A stretch of 64,000 nt of DNA, taken from the NCBI GenBank assembly GCA_023213395.1, contig CM041465.1, positions 236,971,741-237,035,740 on the forward strand, written 5' to 3'. Both the position numbers and the translations under genes were made by a program. Source of the stretch: Cycas panzhihuaensis. Taxonomy: Eukaryota > Cycadophyta. Positions within the stretch are counted from its first letter, which is position 1. Every line of letters begins with the position of its first letter. A model generated the notes under the pieces. It worked only from the letters and a program-made list of their open reading frames with translations. It did not search any database and was not told the DNA's origin. Below, one piece after another: positions 60,896 to 64,000 of this stretch.

Positions 60896-60960
60896 GCACC
60901 GTGGTAAACTTCACGGTACCATGGTAAACTTCGTGGTACTGCTAAGTTTACAGCAGTACA
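60896..60960. repeat. U3 tandem/inverted repeat module of B2
   Basis: Two units GGTAAACTTCACGGTACCAT and GGTAAACTTCGTGGTACTGC at 60903-60942, followed by TAAGTTTACAG as the opposing arm. Same module as 12980-13041. Confidence 0.7.
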
Positions 60961-61459
60961 AGACCAGAAAGCTAAAATGGCAACAATTTGGGTTTTGAGA
61001 GCCTTAAAAGTTGATGTGGCAGGCTAGGGAGGGGTTGGCCCTCCTGTCCAAGTGGCTAGGGACAGTCTAGAAGGCATGTGAATAAGGCCAAAAGTAGTAT
61101 CAAGGGCTAAAGGTCTTGGAAACGTCATGGTAAGATCTCAAAATCAGGACATAAATAGGTCATACAAATCAAGTGAGGCTTGAGGCAATGTGGAGGTAGT
61201 GTGGAGGGTCGTAGAATTCCATGGGGATGCCTATCTTGTAGAAAGGTAGGTCCCACTGGTCGTCATAGGCTCACAATATGACAGGCAGCATAATCAAGCA
61301 ATAGATGCAACGTGATCATGCAAATGAAGCATTCAGTCATGCAATGAGGCAATACTTCTGTCAACCTTTCCAAAGAAATAATAAAAGTGAAAAGGGAGAA
61401 GTATACATGTACTTACCTGAGTCAACCTATCTGTATCCATTCCCAGTAGCTAGAAAACA

Positions 61460-61471
61460 CTGCCCCCTTGG
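61460..61471 (-). other. Polypurine tract of B2
   Basis: CCAAGGGGGCAG on the minus strand, identical to B1. Confidence 0.85.
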
Positions 61472-61536
61472 CGGTAGAGCCTCGCTACTCGGAAGCATGG
61501 TACGATGGTGAATGCTGACAACAAAACTATCAGTAG

Positions 61537-61567
<31 letters not shown>
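61537..61567. repeat. (CA)n(TA)n microsatellite
   Basis: Compound dinucleotide run between PPT and second RNase H of B2; B1 has only a short TATATATATA here (about 13630). Confidence 0.9.
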
Positions 61568-61867
61568 GTAAATCATAATCACAGTAGGAGCCAAGGGTGC
61601 TGGCGAGTGTCATAGCGGAACATGTGGATACAAGAATAGTGGTGGAGACAACATAGGGGCTACCTATGCATCACCTAGGAATCGATAGGAAGCTAATAAG
61701 GATGAGGGGGTTGCCCCCATTGTAAGAATGCAAAGAAGAGTGCATGATGATAAAAGAGAAAACTTAGTGGTCACCATAGTTTAAACTCATTAGTGGCTAG
61801 CTTTCAGAGGTGCGAATAGATCACAAAGTAAGATGCTAGATGACCTAAGACTTGGGCACTAGGGCGA

Positions 61868-62316
61868 CCAGAAAAGTCTCAAAGGTAGTCAACAAGAAGA
61901 GGAAGGCAGCGATCGAGGATAAGGTAGGCGAGGTTATCTGCCTTAGCATTGAGGGCCTAAGGGATGTGTCAGATGTCGACAAACCAGAAATAGGCTAGCA
62001 GGGATCTAACGGTCAAAGCAAGGGCTCTCAAGTAAGGGCATCACACCTGGTAAACCTGGGTGAGATGGGACACCACCACTTGGGAGTCACAAAGAAGAAC
62101 AATATATCCATGATGGAAATGGAGTGCATTAGTGAGGGCTTCAATAATGGCTATGTACTCAGCTTCGTTATTGGTGGCCTCTAGGAGGAAGATCCCAAAG
62201 CGTAAAAAATCATGTCTGAAAGGGCCGTGAAGAATCCATGTGGTGGTTGAAGGTCCAAGATTACCATAGCTTCTGCCATCGATAAAGATGTAAAGAGTCA
62301 TAGACGAGAAAAGCAA
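61868..62316 (-). pseudogene. Second, type-I RNase H domain of B2
   Basis: Motifs: LYIFIDGRSYGNLGP (Asp), FLLEATNNEAEYIAIIEAL (Glu), LLCDSQVVVSHLTQVYQV (Asp), then after a TGA a C-terminal part with LLAYFWFVDI, HIP and ALNAKADNLAYLILD (fourth acid). With that tail the domain is about 150 residues, the normal size. A likely 1-base shift lies just before MTLYIFIDG, since the upstream frame continues the B1-like sequence (TLLYISPTETF). All catalytic acids are present, so decay here is recent or the domain was kept for long. Confidence 0.87.
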
Positions 62317-62762
62317 AATGTCTCAGTAGGGGAGATGTATAATAATGTAGGAGCCAAAGAAAAAGAGGCTTGTATGGTAAACAATAAATGTCTATGAAGG
62401 GTAGGAGGACCTAGCAATGAGGCTACCCAAGGATAGGAGTAGGCTATCTGACCATTGGCTGAGAGCGAGCAGCAAAAGGGCACCCTAAGATGCCAAAGGT
62501 TACTTAAGAAAGTAAATAATGACTCTAAACGGAGGGAGCATTCCCTTTGGAGACCCCAGGGGCAGGAACAGGCTACAAAAATGAGTTTAGGATGGTGAAA
62601 CGAGCCAAACAAGTATAAACTCGGGCATGCATAGGGGTGGCACATAAAGCGAGATAAAAGAGCCCTACAAAAATGCATTAGCGAGGCACCATAAATGCAT
62701 TCGAAGGAATGAGTGAAAACAAAGGCTATGGAAGTGCAACGAGACACAGGGCTAGAAGGCAA
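62317..62762 (-). other. 154-codon open frame upstream of the B2 RNase H
   Basis: Open from 62762 to 62298 and similar to a broken frame in B1 (14846-14480): shared pieces VASLLGPPTL and VPFCC. Hydrophobic, Cys-rich, no recognised domain. It may be an N-terminal extension of the RNase H frame or chance. Confidence 0.35.
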
Positions 62763-62840
62763 TGGTAATCAGGGATGAGAAATGATCTCAACAACTGTCA
62801 CAGAAGTGGGAATGGAGAACATACCTATCAGGGGCCCTAC

Positions 62841-62849
62841 CTATATAAG
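62841..62849 (+). promoter_or_regulatory. TATA box of the B2 PMD gene
   Basis: CTATATAAG, 168 bp upstream of the ATG at 63009, exactly as in B1. Confidence 0.65.
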
Positions 62850-63008
62850 GAAAATTGATGAAAATGGGATTCATTTTCACAGGCTCTCGAACAAATCCAG
62901 AGCCCTTTCCTTATGTAGTGGAGCACCACCCAACTTCAGGGACACACGGAGAGAGATCTGACCATCAGATTAGAGCTAGGAGACAGTCATTGGGATCACA
63001 AAGATGAG

Positions 63009-64000
63009 ATGGCGAGTGCTCGACTAGACCTAGTGAGTGGATCTTCGAAACCACAATCCATCTTATGATTTAAAGTTTAATGATTTTTATTATTTTTTAT
63101 GTAGTTTTTGGGCCCCATATAGGCGAAGAAAAGATCTCTATGAGTCTAAACTAGACCCAAAGAGAGGCGAGATTGGGGCATTAGGCAGCCTTGGTCCCAG
63201 TGGGCCTGGCTGTGGCCCGCTGGAAGAATTTTTTTTGGTTTTTGGGTAGGAAAACCCTCCCCTTTTGGGGGGGTGACACTCATACCACAACAAAGATCGT
63301 GGTGCCATGATCTTTGTCGTGGGGCCATGCTTGCCATAGGACCCAGGCCAAACTCTACGGTACCACAAAGTTTGACGTGATGCGAAAGCAGAACTGCAAA
63401 AAAAATAAAGATGAGGGCCCAATGGCCCCCAAATCTCGATTGAATGAGGCTGAGAGATAGTCCAGAGGATGAGAGGTGATCAAGGGTTAAGATCTGACTT
63501 ATTTCATGGTATTTTGCATGTTGTGATTATGGTAGAAAACCATGAAAACATAGGTATTGCTATGCTTAGTTTCATAAAGATGATGTCAAGGGAGGACAGG
63601 TAGATACTGTTGAGATGTGGCCTATTGAAGGTCACGAGGACATCCTAATACATATCAGATCAGAGATTATTAGTGGATATAGTGTTCCACTGGGATAGAC
63701 AGAGGTATGTCCTCCACCTACCCTAAGTAGGGGATGTATCAGTGACACCGAGAGATGTAAGGAGGATACTGCGGGTACTGGTAATAGGGAGGCCAGTGAC
63801 ACTAAGAGCGTTGCCCAGCAATGAGGCAGCACATAGGGAGGTGGCTACTTTCTTTATAGTCTCAAATAGGTGGGAGAGGCGAGGGATTCCTCTCTAGAGC
63901 ATGGTGATATCAGGGATTCCTCAGGTGAGGAAACTGATCACATTGTGTGTTCTGTTCTAAATATCTCAGAAATAGAACTATAGGGACATACCAGGTGGTT
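63009..64000 (+). pseudogene. Plant mobile domain (PMD) gene of element B2, partial (window end)
   Basis: Exon 1 is ATG plus 7 codons ending at GTGAGT (63033). The intron should end at 63519, but the acceptor reads CAT where B1 has CAG. Exon 2 from 63520 keeps the B1 frame with no indel for at least 455 bp: IGIAMLSFIKMMSRED, VFHWDRQRYVLHLP, GDVSVTPRDVRRILRVL and SNEAAHREVATFF. TAA at 63646, TAA at 63958 and TAG at 63973 fall at the same codons as stops in B1. Other stops are specific to B2 (63601, after HLP, and after IPL). Confidence 0.74.
63285..63322. repeat. Hairpin in PMD intron 1 of B2
   Basis: Arms CCACAACAAAGATC (63285-63298) and GATCTTTGTCGTGG (63309-63322), 13 of 14 paired, 10-base loop. 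A second small fold, CCCTCCCC/GGGGGGG, is at 63255-63273. Confidence 0.7.

Larger units (their letters stand above)
59129..61459 (-). repeat. 3' LTR of B2
   Basis: 2331 bp, TGGATGCACATC...GAAAACA. Shorter than the other B LTRs (2.69-2.75 kb) by internal deletions in its left part. LTR TATA TATAAAA at 60725-60731 (minus), U3 module at 60896-60960. Confidence 0.9.
59129..64000 (-). mobile_element. Tat-like element B2, 3' part, running off the window
   Basis: Colinear with B1 10852-16090: 3' LTR, PPT, second RNase H, PMD promoter, PMD exon 1, intron and part of exon 2. The gag-pol block and the 5' LTR must lie to the right of the window. Confidence 0.9.

Noticed and set aside
61868-62316. Host RNase H1 pseudogene rather than an element domain
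   Set aside because: It is present at the same place in two independent B elements, with element-specific flanks on both sides.

Overview
The window is nuclear DNA of a land plant, most likely an angiosperm; I cannot name the species. The evidence is plant-type Ty3/gypsy elements of the Tat group, a Ty1/copia element, plant mobile domain (PMD) coding sequence and AT-rich filler. I find no intact host gene, no rRNA or tRNA gene and no CRISPR array. Almost all of the 64 kb is nested, decayed LTR retrotransposons. Family names here are local: A and B are two related Tat-like families, C is a Ty3/gypsy element of another lineage, and D is a Ty1/copia element. Calls come from reading the DNA and its translations; no database search was run.

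Layout. (1) 1-10851 is the 3' two thirds of element A1 on the minus strand: a plus-strand PMD gene at 1-1535, non-coding DNA to 3.98 kb, then IN, RNaseH, RT, protease and gag reading leftwards. (2) At 10852-34842, B1 (minus strand) is inserted in A1. It holds a 3' LTR (10852-13540), a second type-I RNase H (13.9-14.5 kb), a plus-strand PMD gene (14.9-18.2 kb), IN-RNH-RT-PR-gag (18.3-24.8 and 31.8-31.9 kb) and a 5' LTR (32096-34842). (3) C (24769-31756, plus strand) is inserted in the gag of B1 with a perfect 5-bp target duplication. (4) A1 resumes at 34848 with its PBS and 5' LTR (34949-42612); this LTR is split by D (35226-40588, minus strand). (5) 42613-43831 is an older A-like remnant. (6) A2 (43832 to 59128, minus strand) has a 3' LTR, a PMD gene on the plus strand (47.4-49.2 kb), a gag-pol from which IN, RNaseH and RT are deleted, and a solo B LTR (B3, 51999-54740) inserted in the remnant. 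(7) The A2 5' LTR is cut at 59129 by B2 (minus strand), which runs off the right edge and repeats the left 5 kb of B1.

Main interest. Both Tat families carry, on the strand opposite gag-pol and downstream of IN, a gene with a plant mobile domain. In family B it has its own TATA box, a TATA-to-ATG distance of exactly 168 bp in both copies, an 8-codon first exon ending in a phase-0 intron, and tail-to-tail convergence with pol. Between this gene's promoter and the 3' LTR lies a second RNase H, on the gag-pol strand, far from the usual RT-RNH-IN block. The B LTRs also carry a repeated, foldable module just upstream of the LTR TATA box, and a related motif occurs in the first PMD intron.

Decay pattern. 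The reading frames stay aligned for kilobases with few indels but are full of TAG/TAA/TGA, mostly where CAG/CAA/CGA codons are expected. This points to C-to-T deamination of methylated DNA. No element in the window looks autonomous today.
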